The position numbers and the translations under genes were made by a program. Below the pieces are notes generated by a model. It was not told the DNA's origin. It did not search any database and was given only the letters and a program-made list of their open reading frames with translations. Positions 33,673 to 43,084 of a stretch of 64,000 nucleotides of DNA are shown here, piece by piece (position 1 is the stretch's first letter; every line of letters begins with the position of its first letter). The DNA comes from Sepiola atlantica. Its lineage: Eukaryota; Mollusca; Cephalopoda; Sepiida; Sepiolidae. The DNA lies in NCBI GenBank assembly GCA_963556195.1, contig OY744553.1:14222939-14286938 (forward strand), in the 5' to 3' direction.

Positions 33673-34413
33673 ATGGCGAAGGTACGCATACACAGTGACA
33701 TGGTAAAGCCATTTACTGGCGAGGGAGACGTGGTAGCATGGCTTAAGAAACTGAGACTGGTGGCGAGACTTCAGAAGATGGATGATGTGGCGAGCCTGCT
33801 CCCATTATATCTGGAGGGGGACGCGTTGGCCCTGTACTTGGAGATGGACGAGAGCGACCAACTGGACGTAGAGCAGATAGAGGCCCGGTTAAAGGAGGCG
33901 TTTACGGACGGCGCATTCACAGCCTATAGGAAGTTGACCATGGTTAGATGGGCTGGCGAGCAGGTGGATGTTTACGCCAATAACATCAGACGGTTGGTCG
34001 GACTAGCAGGTTTCGATGGCGTCGGACTTGAGAAGTTTGTCAAACTGGTTTTTGTCACGGGATTCCCTGAGGCCATCTCTATTGGACTCCAACAAGCGCC
34101 AAACATTGAGACTCTAACCATGGGAGACCTAATAGCGAGAGCAAGGGTACTAACAACAGTTAGGGACCAAAGCCAACATGTGATTGCAGCCGTGTATCCA
34201 CCTGGCAGTAAAACAGCAGTTCCCAAGAGCTGCCACAACACTGGTATAACCTGCTACAGATGCAGCGGCAGGGGTCACATAGCAAGAGACTGCCGAAGAC
34301 GTGAAACACGTTGCTACCAATGCGGCAAGGTTGGACACTGGGCCCGGAACTGTTCGGGAAACGAGCCAGGGGACGAAGCATCAGCGCCAGCCTTCTCCCC
34401 CACCAGGATGTAA
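33673..34413 (+). CDS. Gypsy-4 Gag
   Basis: 246 residues from the first ATG after the 5' LTR. The N-terminal two-thirds is a Gypsy-type capsid region, mostly helical by composition (FTGEGDVVAWLKKLRLVARL near residue 14). Two CCHC zinc knuckles follow, CYRCSGRGHIARDC at about 194 and CYQCGKVGHWARNC at about 214, for packaging RNA. It forms the cytoplasmic particle in which reverse transcription occurs. The stop at 34411 lies inside the pol overlap, and the frameshift at 34356-34362 lets some ribosomes bypass it. No frame damage was seen. Confidence 0.93.
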   Translation: MAKVRIHSDMVKPFTGEGDVVAWLKKLRLVARLQKMDDVASLLPLYLEGDALALYLEMDESDQLDVEQIEARLKEAFTDGAFTAYRKLTMVRWAGEQVDVYANNIRRLVGLAGFDGVGLEKFVKLVFVTGFPEAISIGLQQAPNIETLTMGDLIARARVLTTVRDQSQHVIAAVYPPGSKTAVPKSCHNTGITCYRCSGRGHIARDCRRRETRCYQCGKVGHWARNCSGNEPGDEASAPAFSPTRM

Positions 34414-37385
34414 ACAGGGTGCTCCCGGAGGTTATTATCCATGTTGATGGGATGCAGTGTTCGGCGTTAGTTGACACGGGATGTGCACAAACAATAGTGG
34501 ATGCGAGCAGATGCCGATCCTGGAAGACGGCGAAGGTGGACATCGTGACCGTTGGAGGCGCGTCCGGTGCATGCTGCGGCAGTGGTGCGGTCACCATTGC
34601 CACAGACGAAGGCAATGCTGTCAGGATAGATGTTCTGGTGGTGCGTGGTAGACCACTGGGATTTGATCTATTATTGGGGATCGATGCGATTAAAGCGTTG
34701 GGAGGTGTCACTGTGGGACCGACAGGAGCGGTTCGGATCGGCGACAGGAAAGTTTCTACGTGTGCGGCTATCTCCATCAACGAACCCGACTTTACTGCTA
34801 CTTTCGACAGTCAAAGACGATCATGGACCGCGGCGTGGAAGTGGGCAGATAACTGCGCACCTGAAGAGCTGCGTAATAAAGTATCCGAGTATCGGGTGGC
34901 TGCGGAAATTCGACCAGAATATGATCAGGAGCTCCGCACGTGGATGAATAAGGGTTGGCTCGTGCCATACCCGGAAGAAAGGCTGGGACCTCCAAAGGGT
35001 TTGATTCCGTTGATGGCCGTGGTACAGCGGAATAAGGCAAAGGTGCGCCCAGTGATGGACTATCGCGAACTTAACGATCATGTGGACATATTCACGGCAA
35101 ACGCTGATGTTTGCGCTGCTAAGATGCGTGAATGGCGCCAGAAAGGAGCTAACGCGTCTCTGCTGGACCTCAGGAGAGCGTACCTCCAAGTACGAATCCA
35201 CGAGACACTGTGGCCGTACCAGACTGTGGAGATCGATGGAAAGAGGTACTGTCTGACGCGTCTAGGATTTGGATTGAATGTGGCTCCCCTTGTCATGAAG
35301 GCCATCGTCAGCACGGTTCTATCGCAGGAGGAAGCCATGGACCGCGCAACATCGGCTTACATCGATGATATCCTGGTCGACGAAGATGTTATGCCCGCGT
35401 CTTGTGTCAGGGAACATTTGGCTCGGTTCGGACTGGAATGTAAGGACCCGGAGCGGTTGGGGGATGGCACATGCGTGCTGGGATTAATGGTCTGGAGGGA
35501 GCGCGGCGTCTTGCGCTGGAAGCGAGGACACACAGTTCAAGAAGTTCCCGACATCGTCACACGACGAACTGTGTTCTCCTTATGTGGAAGGCTTGTTGGG
35601 CACTTCCCGGTGTGTGCATGGCTTCGTGTTGCATGCGGAGTGATTAAGAGGAGAGTCAGTTCGATCACAAAAGGCTGGGATGACAAAGTGACTGACCCCC
35701 TCCTCCGGAATATGATATGCGAGACTATGGATGCAGTGAAGCGGAGTGATCCAGCTTGTGGAGACTGGTGCGTGAACGGCCGGGAAGTGAATGTATGGGT
35801 CGATGCCAGCTCGCTAGCAACTGGGGTAGCATTGGAAAGACAGGGGACAGTGTTGGAGGATGCTTGTTGGCTGCGACCTGAGAACGATGCCCAGCATATT
35901 AATTTAGCCGAACTGGACGCCGTGTTGAAGGGCATCAACTTGGCTCTGCAGTGGCAGAGCAAGGTATTGCATATAAAGACCGACTCTGCATGTGTGTACC
36001 ACTGGGTGTCGGACACTCTAACTGAGAAAACACGAGTTCGCACCAAGGCAGCCAGTGAGATGCTAATTAGGAGACGGTTGAGCACACTCAAGGAGCTTGT
36101 GATGGAGTACAAGCTCTCGGTGGACGTAACGTTGGTTGCATCGATTCAAAACGTGGCAGACCAACTGACTCGCGTGCCACAGCGGTGGTTTGACGCAATG
36201 AAAAGGGAAAAGGGGCCCGAGCCCCTGATAGGTGCTGTACACGTAGATGAACTGGACGCGGCCCAGATCATGGATATTCACAAACGCAGTGGACACCCAG
36301 GAGTGCGACGCACAACTTATTTCGCCAGAAGAGTTTGTCCTGCAACGACGAAAGCAACGGTTAAGTCGGCTATACAAACCTGCGTAGAATGCCAATCAAT
36401 AGATCCAGCGCCGGTCCACTGGGAGAAGGGAAAACTGGAGGTGAGCAGCAATTGGCAGAGGTTGGGGATGGACATTACACATTACGGTGGTTATCATTTC
36501 CTAACTATCACAGATTGTGGCCCGTCGCGGTTTTCTGTGTGGAGGCAGTTGGCACGACAGGACTCGGCAAGCGTGATTGGTCAACTGAGAGTTGTCTTTT
36601 TTGAGCGTGGCCCACCGCGGGAACTACTCACCGATAACGACACAGCCTTTCGCAGCAGGGAATTTAGGATTTTCGCAGATGAATGGGGCGTCAACCTGAG
36701 ATTCCGTTGTGCATATGCCCCAGCCGGGAACGGAATTGCAGAGCGGTGCCACCGTACCGTAAAACGGATTGCGGCTAGAATGAGCTGCTCCATACAAGAG
36801 GCTGTCTACTGGCATAACGTCACACCAAAAGACGATGAGTCACATTTGACCGCACCAGCCAATGCGATCTACCGTTACGAAGTGAGGGTAAAAGGGGTTG
36901 ACGTGGTGCCATCATCAGCAGGTCCTGAACACGGTCCTTACCAGGTTGGAGACTGCGTGTGGGTGAAGTCACCGGAGAATCGCTGCACCACGAGTTTTGG
37001 CCAAGGTCGGGTAACAGAACTAATCAGTCCACAATCTGTCGCGGTGAATGGAATGCCCAGACATGTGAAGGACCTGCGCCCACGCTACAGTATACTCTCG
37101 TTAGAGGAAGATTCTGACAGCGCAACATCTTCAGAGAGTCTGATAACTGACGACGACACGGAGTCGGATGATTTACCCGAGACAAAAGTAGAAGCCCGCA
37201 ATCCTGAAGAGTCCCACACCCCCGAAGAAGCCCACGCCTCTGAAGAAGCCCCACTTTTGCGAAGGAGCACCCGGCAAAGACGACCGCCGAGGTGTCATCT
37301 TTGTGATCATGAGATCAGGGGGGAGTGTAGTGACGGCTTGGAAGGAGACAGTCGTAACACCGAGGTGCGAACCCACGCCCATTAA
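34311..37385 (+). CDS. Gypsy-4 Pol (protease, RT, RNase H, integrase)
   Basis: Open frame of 1024 codons, translated by frameshift from gag; the first true pol residues are near 34362. Approximate positions counted from 34311: aspartic protease LVDTGCAQTIV (50); RT with VRPVMDYRELND (240), SLLDLRRAYLQVRI (285), LTRLGFGLNVAP (325) and palm motif YIDDILVDED (349); RNase H starting VWVDASS (495), with AELDAVLKGINLAL and KTDSACVY. The integrase zinc finger is H-x4-H and C-x2-C (655-690). The catalytic core has D in GMDITHYG (720), D in LTDNDTAF (773) and E in NGIAERCHRT (809). The tail is acidic, then basic (RRSTRQRRPP). All catalytic residues are present. No chromodomain or env was seen. The stop falls in the 3' LTR. 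Confidence 0.95.
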   Translation: MLPMRQGWTLGPELFGKRARGRSISASLLPHQDVNRVLPEVIIHVDGMQCSALVDTGCAQTIVDASRCRSWKTAKVDIVTVGGASGACCGSGAVTIATDEGNAVRIDVLVVRGRPLGFDLLLGIDAIKALGGVTVGPTGAVRIGDRKVSTCAAISINEPDFTATFDSQRRSWTAAWKWADNCAPEELRNKVSEYRVAAEIRPEYDQELRTWMNKGWLVPYPEERLGPPKGLIPLMAVVQRNKAKVRPVMDYRELNDHVDIFTANADVCAAKMREWRQKGANASLLDLRRAYLQVRIHETLWPYQTVEIDGKRYCLTRLGFGLNVAPLVMKAIVSTVLSQEEAMDRATSAYIDDILVDEDVMPASCVREHLARFGLECKDPERLGDGTCVLGLMVWRERGVLRWKRGHTVQEVPDIVTRRTVFSLCGRLVGHFPVCAWLRVACGVIKRRVSSITKGWDDKVTDPLLRNMICETMDAVKRSDPACGDWCVNGREVNVWVDASSLATGVALERQGTVLEDACWLRPENDAQHINLAELDAVLKGINLALQWQSKVLHIKTDSACVYHWVSDTLTEKTRVRTKAASEMLIRRRLSTLKELVMEYKLSVDVTLVASIQNVADQLTRVPQRWFDAMKREKGPEPLIGAVHVDELDAAQIMDIHKRSGHPGVRRTTYFARRVCPATTKATVKSAIQTCVECQSIDPAPVHWEKGKLEVSSNWQRLGMDITHYGGYHFLTITDCGPSRFSVWRQLARQDSASVIGQLRVVFFERGPPRELLTDNDTAFRSREFRIFADEWGVNLRFRCAYAPAGNGIAERCHRTVKRIAARMSCSIQEAVYWHNVTPKDDESHLTAPANAIYRYEVRVKGVDVVPSSAGPEHGPYQVGDCVWVKSPENRCTTSFGQGRVTELISPQSVAVNGMPRHVKDLRPRYSILSLEEDSDSATSSESLITDDDTESDDLPETKVEARNPEESHTPEEAHASEEAPLLRRSTRQRRPPRCHLCDHEIRGECSDGLEGDSRNTEVRTHAH
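34356..34400 (+). promoter_or_regulatory. -1 ribosomal frameshift site (GGGAAAC + hairpin)
   Basis: GGGAAAC at 34356-34362 is in the exact X-XXY-YYZ phase for the gag frame. Slipping one base back enters the pol frame at 34362. Six bases downstream GGGGA (34369-34373) can pair with TCCCC (34396-34400), giving a stem at the usual spacing. The heptamer lies within the gag/pol overlap. Function is inferred from this layout. Confidence 0.85.
37313..37325 (+). promoter_or_regulatory. Polypurine tract of Gypsy-4
   Basis: GATCAGGGGGGAG directly before the 3' LTR; primes plus-strand DNA synthesis. It overlaps the end of the pol frame. Confidence 0.8.
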
Positions 37386-37580
37386 ATTACGAGACTGAGA
37401 GGGTTGCATTATGCAAATTAGGTGCAGCAAAAAGACTACATAAAAGGCGGTGTCTTTTGGATCGGTGGCAGTCGAGTAGAGAACGTCGCGAAGATCGGAT
37501 ACGTTGGGAGAAGACGGAGGAAAAAGAAGGAAAAACGCGTTGCACGGTTAAAGGAACACAATTCACAAAATACTATTACA
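37326..37580 (+). repeat. 3' LTR of Gypsy-4
   Basis: 255 bases, one mismatch to the 5' LTR; followed by TTTTG. Its own promoter would point at host exon 1, 419 bases downstream. Confidence 0.95.
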
Positions 37581-37998
37581 TTTTGTTTGTTTTTTATACA
37601 AATGGGGAGTTCCAATCGCCTTGGTTAAGACAGGATACACAATCAATATATTCGCACCATGTACAGTTTTGAGTCATCGCTAGTTTCGAATTTAGTACCC
37701 CAAAACTAAAATATAGTAAAATGAAGCGTGATTAAGCGTTTGGTATTTCCTGTTTCTGTCACTTTAAAAAAATTATTTTGTCTGGCACCTTTTATCTTTG
37801 ATTTTTATATTTTTTCCTTTTCTTAATTGAACAAATAAAGTTTTTTATTTAAAAGAAAAATTTTCTTTTTAATTTTTTTTTTTTTTTCAATTTTTTTTTG
37901 GGGGGTTTTTCATTTTTTTTTCTTTTTCGTTTTTTCAATATTTCGTTTCCTTTTTTCTTTTTTCCATTTAAAATAAAAATCTTTTGTATTTTCAGATC
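37581..37998. other. Upstream region of host exon 1
   Basis: T-rich, ending in TTTTGTATTTTCAG at 37982-37995. The AG fits a splice acceptor three bases before the ATG, so a 5' untranslated exon may lie upstream, beyond or before the Gypsy insertion. No promoter was recognised. Confidence 0.55.
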
Positions 37999-38162
37999 AT
38001 GGAGAAAGGGCCGGATAAATTAATGAAGACCTATGGTCGACACAAAAATCGTGTTATCAAGACGGACGTTTGGGACTCCAAATTTAATATCTGCCGTGAG
38101 AACATCTTCAATCTTTCCAATTCGTTTGGCGATGACGGTGACTTTGTCGAAGTAAAAAAGAC
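37999..38162 (+). CDS. Host gene exon 1 (coding), candidate haspin-like N-terminus
   Basis: ATG in context ATCATGG, 54 full codons plus two bases, ending at a GTAAGC donor (38163). The next exon begins with the one base that completes the split codon, which strongly supports the model. The product starts MEKGPDKLMKTYGRHKNR. KTYGR resembles the Pds5-interacting motif (basic-S/T-Y-S/G) near the N-termini of haspin and Wapl. A tryptophan and an FN-x-S block follow, recalling vertebrate haspin. If right, the protein would be a nuclear, cohesin-linked histone H3 kinase whose kinase domain lies beyond the window. This identity is weak; Wapl or an unrelated nuclear protein remain possible. Confidence 0.75.
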
Positions 38163-39479
38163 GTAAGCCAATATTTGCGCTTTTTAACGCTAACTCAAAT
38201 CAAGGTGGGGGAGGTAAAGACTAGGAGTAGAGAAGTTTGAAGCTTTTGCAAAAATCGGAATCAAAGTCTTTTTTATCAAAAACTACCTTTCTCCAGGGTT
38301 AAGATTTCTTGACTTGAGTCATCCATCAATTGACGGGAACATGTTTTATCTAATAGTTGATTGTATATCCAGCACGCCAAACCTGTATATAGTTCATAGT
38401 ACTCCACTAAGTTGATCATTTATGCTTTCCATTGTCAAACATATATGAAGCTATTCTGTTCTCAAAACCTGATCATCAATTTGTCAATGAATGCAACTTG
38501 AACTAACCCTAACCCGTGGAATAGCAGGATTTGTGGTCAACGTTCACTCCTCTAGATCAGCCATATTGTTGCATACCCCAACTTTCCCCCCATCTGTTGT
38601 AGAGGGTTGTGTGTCGTCTAGTGGATGAATTCTTTCTTCCTGCCGTGAACCACGCCGTCCGTTGTCTGCAACAAAAGCCTCATGACGCACTCCGAAGACA
38701 AACTCTTCTTTAAATTTAATTCATTTTATTACAAGCGTTGTTATTTCAACTAGGAGTCATTCACTACGTCGAGAGAGAGGGAGAGAGCGAATCACTACTT
38801 TATCGTAGTTAGTTAACAATTATTTTCTTAACATTTCGTAGAGAAAGGGGGAAAGGATTTCTCTTCGCTTGTAATTTTCTTAGGGGAAATATTTCCCTTA
38901 TCTGTTGTAAATTACATTTTAACAATCACGTCTCATCGGTTTGCTTCCATTTACCCAGACTGGCGAAACTCGCTTCTCATGAAGAACGAGTGACGTCACG
39001 GATCCCTCCGTTTCCCATGCAAGGCCTGTGAGGTCACAGAGCCTCTCGCAGGTGCAGACTGATCCTTGATCCGGGGTCTCGTCACACGGTGACCCTGTCA
39101 CGTCCGTTAGCTCTGATTGTGAGAACAGGCCCCAGTCTGCACTCGACTGCACCCGCGTTAATTTGCGCAAGTCAAACCAACGATTCCCAACAGATACGTC
39201 CATTCCCATCGGGCCATTATCCAACAGTATTTTGTCTATACCCAAGGTAACCTTGAAGAGGATATGGCTCCTCACCACGCACGGATGATCATTAACTATG
39301 AAGAGGCTATATTTTGCGCATCACGTAGTGCTGGGATGTCTTAAGATCAGATGAGGACACCCTTGGAGGCCAACTCAAGAAAGTCATGCTGTTCTCAGAA
39401 CTAGATACTCAGTTTGTTATTGAGTGGAACTAATGAAACCCGGGGCATCATAGGATTTGTAGTGAAAGTTTACTCTTCT
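38163..39479. other. Intron 1, first part: repeats, no gene
   Basis: Segments at about 38450-38580 and 39388-39500 are diverged direct repeats (CTCTAGATCAGCC.. block), probably the 3' region of the LINE at 39.5-39.9 kb. A 119-residue - strand open frame (38919-39278) has no recognised family. AGAG-rich DNA lies at 38770-38790. Confidence 0.5.
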
Positions 39480-39905
39480 AGATCAGCCGTGTTCTGTCTA
39501 TGCTCATGCATATTAACAGGGTAACCTCGAGAAGGATGTGGCTCCACACGATGCACGGACAGTCATTCTTTCTTGGACTTGTAAAACAGCATCCCCTCCC
39601 ACCTCCGGGGTAGGTTGAGTCATCACGATCCATCTTCATCACTGCATCCCACAAGAAGGCCGACCAAGCCTGACAATTTGAAGTCAACGATTGGATGATC
39701 TCAAGCGATTTACTGTTCCAATGATGAACTCTGTAAACGCGGGGTTCCAAGTCCGTCCACTTTAACCGTCATCAGCCAGGTTTTTCGTTGGTCACCCCAT
39801 CGCGTTTTCCAATCCTGTAGGAGAGCTGAGATAATTACTTTGTGGATGAACTCTCCCAGTTGACCGAGGAGGACATAACTCGGCCAGCGCAGATGTCTCG
39901 TGAGG
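39480..39905 (-). pseudogene. LINE C-terminal fragment, family C
   Basis: On the - strand: TRWGDQRKTWLMTVKVD, a frame change near 39740, then NSKSLEIIQSLTSNCQAWSA and FLWDAVMKMDRDDSTYPG. This is the GDQRKTW..DR.AW..V pattern at the end of some LINE polyproteins. RT absent. Confidence 0.65.
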
Positions 39906-39920
39906 ATAAGTTGTCGGAGG

Positions 39921-40440
39921 GAGTTTTTTTTATCATAGTTCGCCCAAAACAAGGAAGCTGCCAATGTAGACATAAAAGGCTACTGAGAATTAGGGTGAAA
40001 GTTTTGGGGGTCATCCTAAGTTCGGAGCTGTGCAGCGAGATGTCTGTTCACATTAGTTTTAAATTTCTGCATGTCAGTACAGTCACGGAAAAAGGAAGCA
40101 GGGCGGGAGTTCCAGAGGTCAGCAGCATGAGGAAAGAAGCTATTGAAGTAGAAAACTCTCCGGCATCTGGGGACCTCTACAGTGAATGTATAGGACTTAG
40201 CTGATTGTCAGGTTGTTCTAGTTTATTTACGTCGAGGGGACACTAGAGCAGCAAGTTCATCGGAGCACAATCCATTGAAGTACTTGTAAAACAGGCACAA
40301 GGGTGCAAGATTGCGGCGATGTGGCTTGGTGGATAGTGAAGGACCTATTAAATTAGCGGCTCTTTTTTTTAACCTTGTCTAAGAGGGAGAGACTAGTGGA
40401 TGGTTAGGGTTAGAGAGAGACTAGTGGATGGTGCACCAGT
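39921..40440 (-). pseudogene. LINE family A, 3' fragment, inserted in the family C LINE
   Basis: Reverse complement matches the end of the 61-63-kb LINE, from GGTGCACCATCCACTAGTC to TTGTTTTGGGCGAACTATGA and an A tail at about 39921. The copy sits next to the family C fragment. Repeat text at 39283-39365 (GAGGCTATATTTTGCGCATC) reappears at 40485-40562, on the other side, suggesting that both insertions split an older repeat. Confidence 0.85.
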
Positions 40441-40862
40441 CCAGATGTTACAACAATACAATTGATTTTGTAGGACAGTCATTCATTATGGAGAGGCTAT
40501 ATTTTGCACATCACATAATGCTGGGATGCATGGACACCGGTCGAGGACACTTCTGAAGGTCGACTCGGAACGGTAGAATATCTCTGCAAACCTTTACCTC
40601 ATCAAAGATATCATAGTAGATTACATGGCGTATATAGTAACTTAGATCGGTAGAGACCATTATAGTTTTAAGCTATTATAATAAGTAATGTAAGTAGTAA
40701 ATAATGGCGGAGGAAAAAAATTATGCTTCGTCAGTGTTCATACTAATGTTCGTATAAAATCATAGGATTACGTCAGTAATTTAATTTTTTATATATAAAT
40801 TATCATTTCTGATAACTTTAAAAAAAAAAACACCTACCGAATTCTTTCTTTCCAAATTCATA
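40441..40862. other. No gene seen
   Basis: Contains the right part of the split repeat (40475-40562) and unassigned AT-rich intron sequence. Confidence 0.5.
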
Positions 40863-41052
40863 GTATAGTATCTGTTCTGATACTACACTTCATCTTTTCT
40901 GTTCTCGGTCAGTGAAGGAGAAATCTTTCTAGACAGAGGCAATTTAAAATATTGTCCCAATCCAAAGTACCCGTTTGTGGAGAGCTGGAGTTTTTTCCAA
41001 ATTACAAACTGACCTTGTGTCTAACTCTGTCCACATGAGGAGGCAGGTAAAT
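40863..41052 (+). mobile_element. SINE with U2-like head, short body variant
   Basis: Close relative of 7878-8054: AGTATCTGTTCTGATAC.., CGGTCAGTGAA, and tail CCTTGTGTCTAAC..GAGGCAGGTAAAT. Confidence 0.7.
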
Positions 41053-41249
41053 ATGGACTTGCTATTTTCTTTTTTGCACCCCCTCACCACTTGATATGGG
41101 TTTGTCCGGGATATTTGTGCGACGGGACATATTTATTTATTTATATAACATTGCTAATTTAGTATAGTGAAAGATGTATCCCTTTTGTGTGTAACACTAA
41201 GGGAGGTAATTGCTATATATATAAATTTAAGTATGTTTATATATTTATA

Positions 41250-41395
41250 TGTACAGGATAATCTCCTAAATTAATGAACTGATCATTATGAATTTTGGAA
41301 TATATATTCTTGGTAACATGGTGAGTAATATGGGCACATTATTATATTTTAATTTTAACATTTAGGGGGTGCATGTGTATTAAGTTAGGTATATA

Positions 41396-41443
<48 letters not shown>
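41250..41443 (+). repeat. Interspersed repeat R3 and (TA)n
   Basis: GATCATTATGAATTTTGGAA and TTTAGGGGGTGCATGTGTAT recur at 43560-43800 and, inverted, 50130-50260. (TA)n from about 41396 leads into the MITE. Confidence 0.75.
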
Positions 41444-41446
<3 letters not shown>

Positions 41447-41828
41447 GGTGGGCCAAAATAAGGGTCCTATCTTTAAATTTGAATAACTTGAATTGGAATA
41501 ACTTCCACAAAATAAAAGTTAAACTCACCAAACTGTATGTGTGTGTAGACTGACCCTTCCGAGATTTTTTGAAATAAACAAAACAAATTTTAGCCGAAAA
41601 ACACTTCTTAAAACTTACAAAAACTAAAGTATTGTTTTTTACACTGTTTTGAGTTTTTTAAGCAAAAATAATGTTTTCTAAATGAGGGTACGTTCCTTAG
41701 GGCTAATACGGCTCATGCTTGCTTCGGAAGGGGTCCTTTACTTATTCTAAAAAAAAAAATTTAAAAAAATCAATAAATAAAAAAGTTATGAATTTTAAAA
41801 AATAGGACCCTTATTTTTGCCCACCCTG
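41444..41828. mobile_element. MITE inserted in a TA repeat
   Basis: Ends CAGGGTGGGC..AAATAAGGGTCCTA and its complement, with TA on both sides. 385 bases, no open frame. Tc1/mariner-type by its target site. Confidence 0.88.
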
Positions 41829-42344
41829 TATATATGTATATATATAGGTGTGTGACCTCATTTCAGTACGCTGGCATTTCCCTTGGGTATAAACTGTTTA
41901 AAATGTGAAAAGTCAACCCATCTGGATGAAACCGCGGTACGATTCTGAAATATATAACATAGAGTTTTCAAATAAATTATTATATATATATATATAGATA
42001 TATATATATTTTTTTATTAATTTCATACATACATACTTTTACTTTTATGTACGTATGAAATTAATAAAAATATATATTAACGAAAAATACGTCCTATAAA
42101 GTTAAGGGCGACTAATAATGCAATTTTCTGCATTTTAATCACTTAGGAAGTGAGACAATCGAAGTAGTAGTAGGCAAAAAACAACGAACACTGCAATCAC
42201 CAATACAAATAATTACATAAAAAAATCCAGCTTTCTTCAGCTTCTGTTGTCATCTGTTTTGGAAATGTGAAGTCACGTGTCACTCTCGTTTGGACGCGTT
42301 ATTTGCTTAGAGTGTTGTGTATGTTTGTTTAAATTTAGTGTAAG
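41829..42344. other. No gene seen; short foldback at 42003-42077
   Basis: TTATTAATTTCATAC..ACAT pairs with ATGT..GTATGAAATTAATAA around an 11-base loop. TA-rich flanks. The rest is unassigned. Confidence 0.55.
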
Positions 42345-42738
42345 GAAGGTTTAATAAGGTTTGAAAAAAAGGGGAAGGGTGAAAAGTAACAGTTGAGATT
42401 TAAACTGGAGGAGATTTAAAGAGATATATAAAAAATATAAAAAATATAAAAAATAAAAAAATAAGAAAATAAAAAAAAGTATTTCTATATAATTCCCGCG
42501 AGTCAATATTATGAGTTTCGTATATTTGGCCGTTACTGTTTTGGGGTTTGATGATGTGTCTTCTAAAGGAATTAGGGAGAGAGAATGGGTTTAAGGATTA
42601 AAGGGGTTTAAAAGGAACAACATTAATTAATTTTGTGTTTAAATCCTGGATTAAAGGACTTTAAATCAATCTCGAAGGAATTTAAATAAAGGTATCATCC
42701 GGGTGGTCTAAGGACAGTAACTCTGTAGGGGTTTTAAC
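42345..42738 (+). repeat. Interspersed repeat R7, copy 2
   Basis: Collinear with 5219-5572, with a small expansion of AAAATATAAA units near 42430. Ends next to (TA)n. Confidence 0.85.
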
Positions 42739-42780
<42 letters not shown>

Positions 42781-43084
42781 GCAATCCAACAAAAGATATA
42801 AGCGTCAACTAATATCTTATAATTAGTGAAACATCCGGATAAAAAACTGAAGCTCAATATACTGGATAGAGCATTAATATTATAATATAAAATGAAGTAA
42901 TAAAATAAGGTGTCAATCAAATTTTATTAGAATTCAAAGTTCATGCAAAGCATCCTTAAGTCCTTAGCTCATGAGCTAAGGACTTAAGGATGCTTTGCAT
43001 GAACTTTGAATTCTAATAAAATTTGATTGACACCTTATTTTATTACTTCATTTTATATTATAATATATATATATATATATATAT
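42739..43084. mobile_element. TA-bounded element with a 188-bp perfect palindrome
   Basis: (TA)n, then about 100 bases starting GAAGCAATCCAAC. Then 42878-43065 reads the same on both strands without a visible mismatch (centre GCTCATGAGC at 42967-42976), then (TA)n. A related copy at 56064-56290 has lost most of one arm. Confidence 0.92.

Larger units (their letters stand above)
33397..37580 (+). mobile_element. Intact Ty3/Gypsy-type LTR retrotransposon (Gypsy-4)
   Basis: 4184 bases bounded by 255-base LTRs that differ at a single position (T at 33494 versus C at the equivalent 3' site). It is flanked by the 5-bp duplication TTTTG (33392-33396 and 37581-37585). gag and pol are open, overlap, and carry a -1 frameshift signal. 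Domain order PR-RT-RH-IN places it in Ty3/Gypsy. Near-identical LTRs mean very recent insertion, and it is the only element in the window that could be autonomous. A canonical TGG primer binding site does not follow the 5' LTR directly, which is odd. Confidence 0.95.

Noticed and set aside
35537..36112. Long - strand frames opposite Gypsy-4 pol
   Set aside because: Shadow frames of pol; composition follows from the coding strand.
38919..39278. 119-residue - strand frame in intron 1
   Set aside because: No recognised motif, no splice or repeat support; left unassigned.
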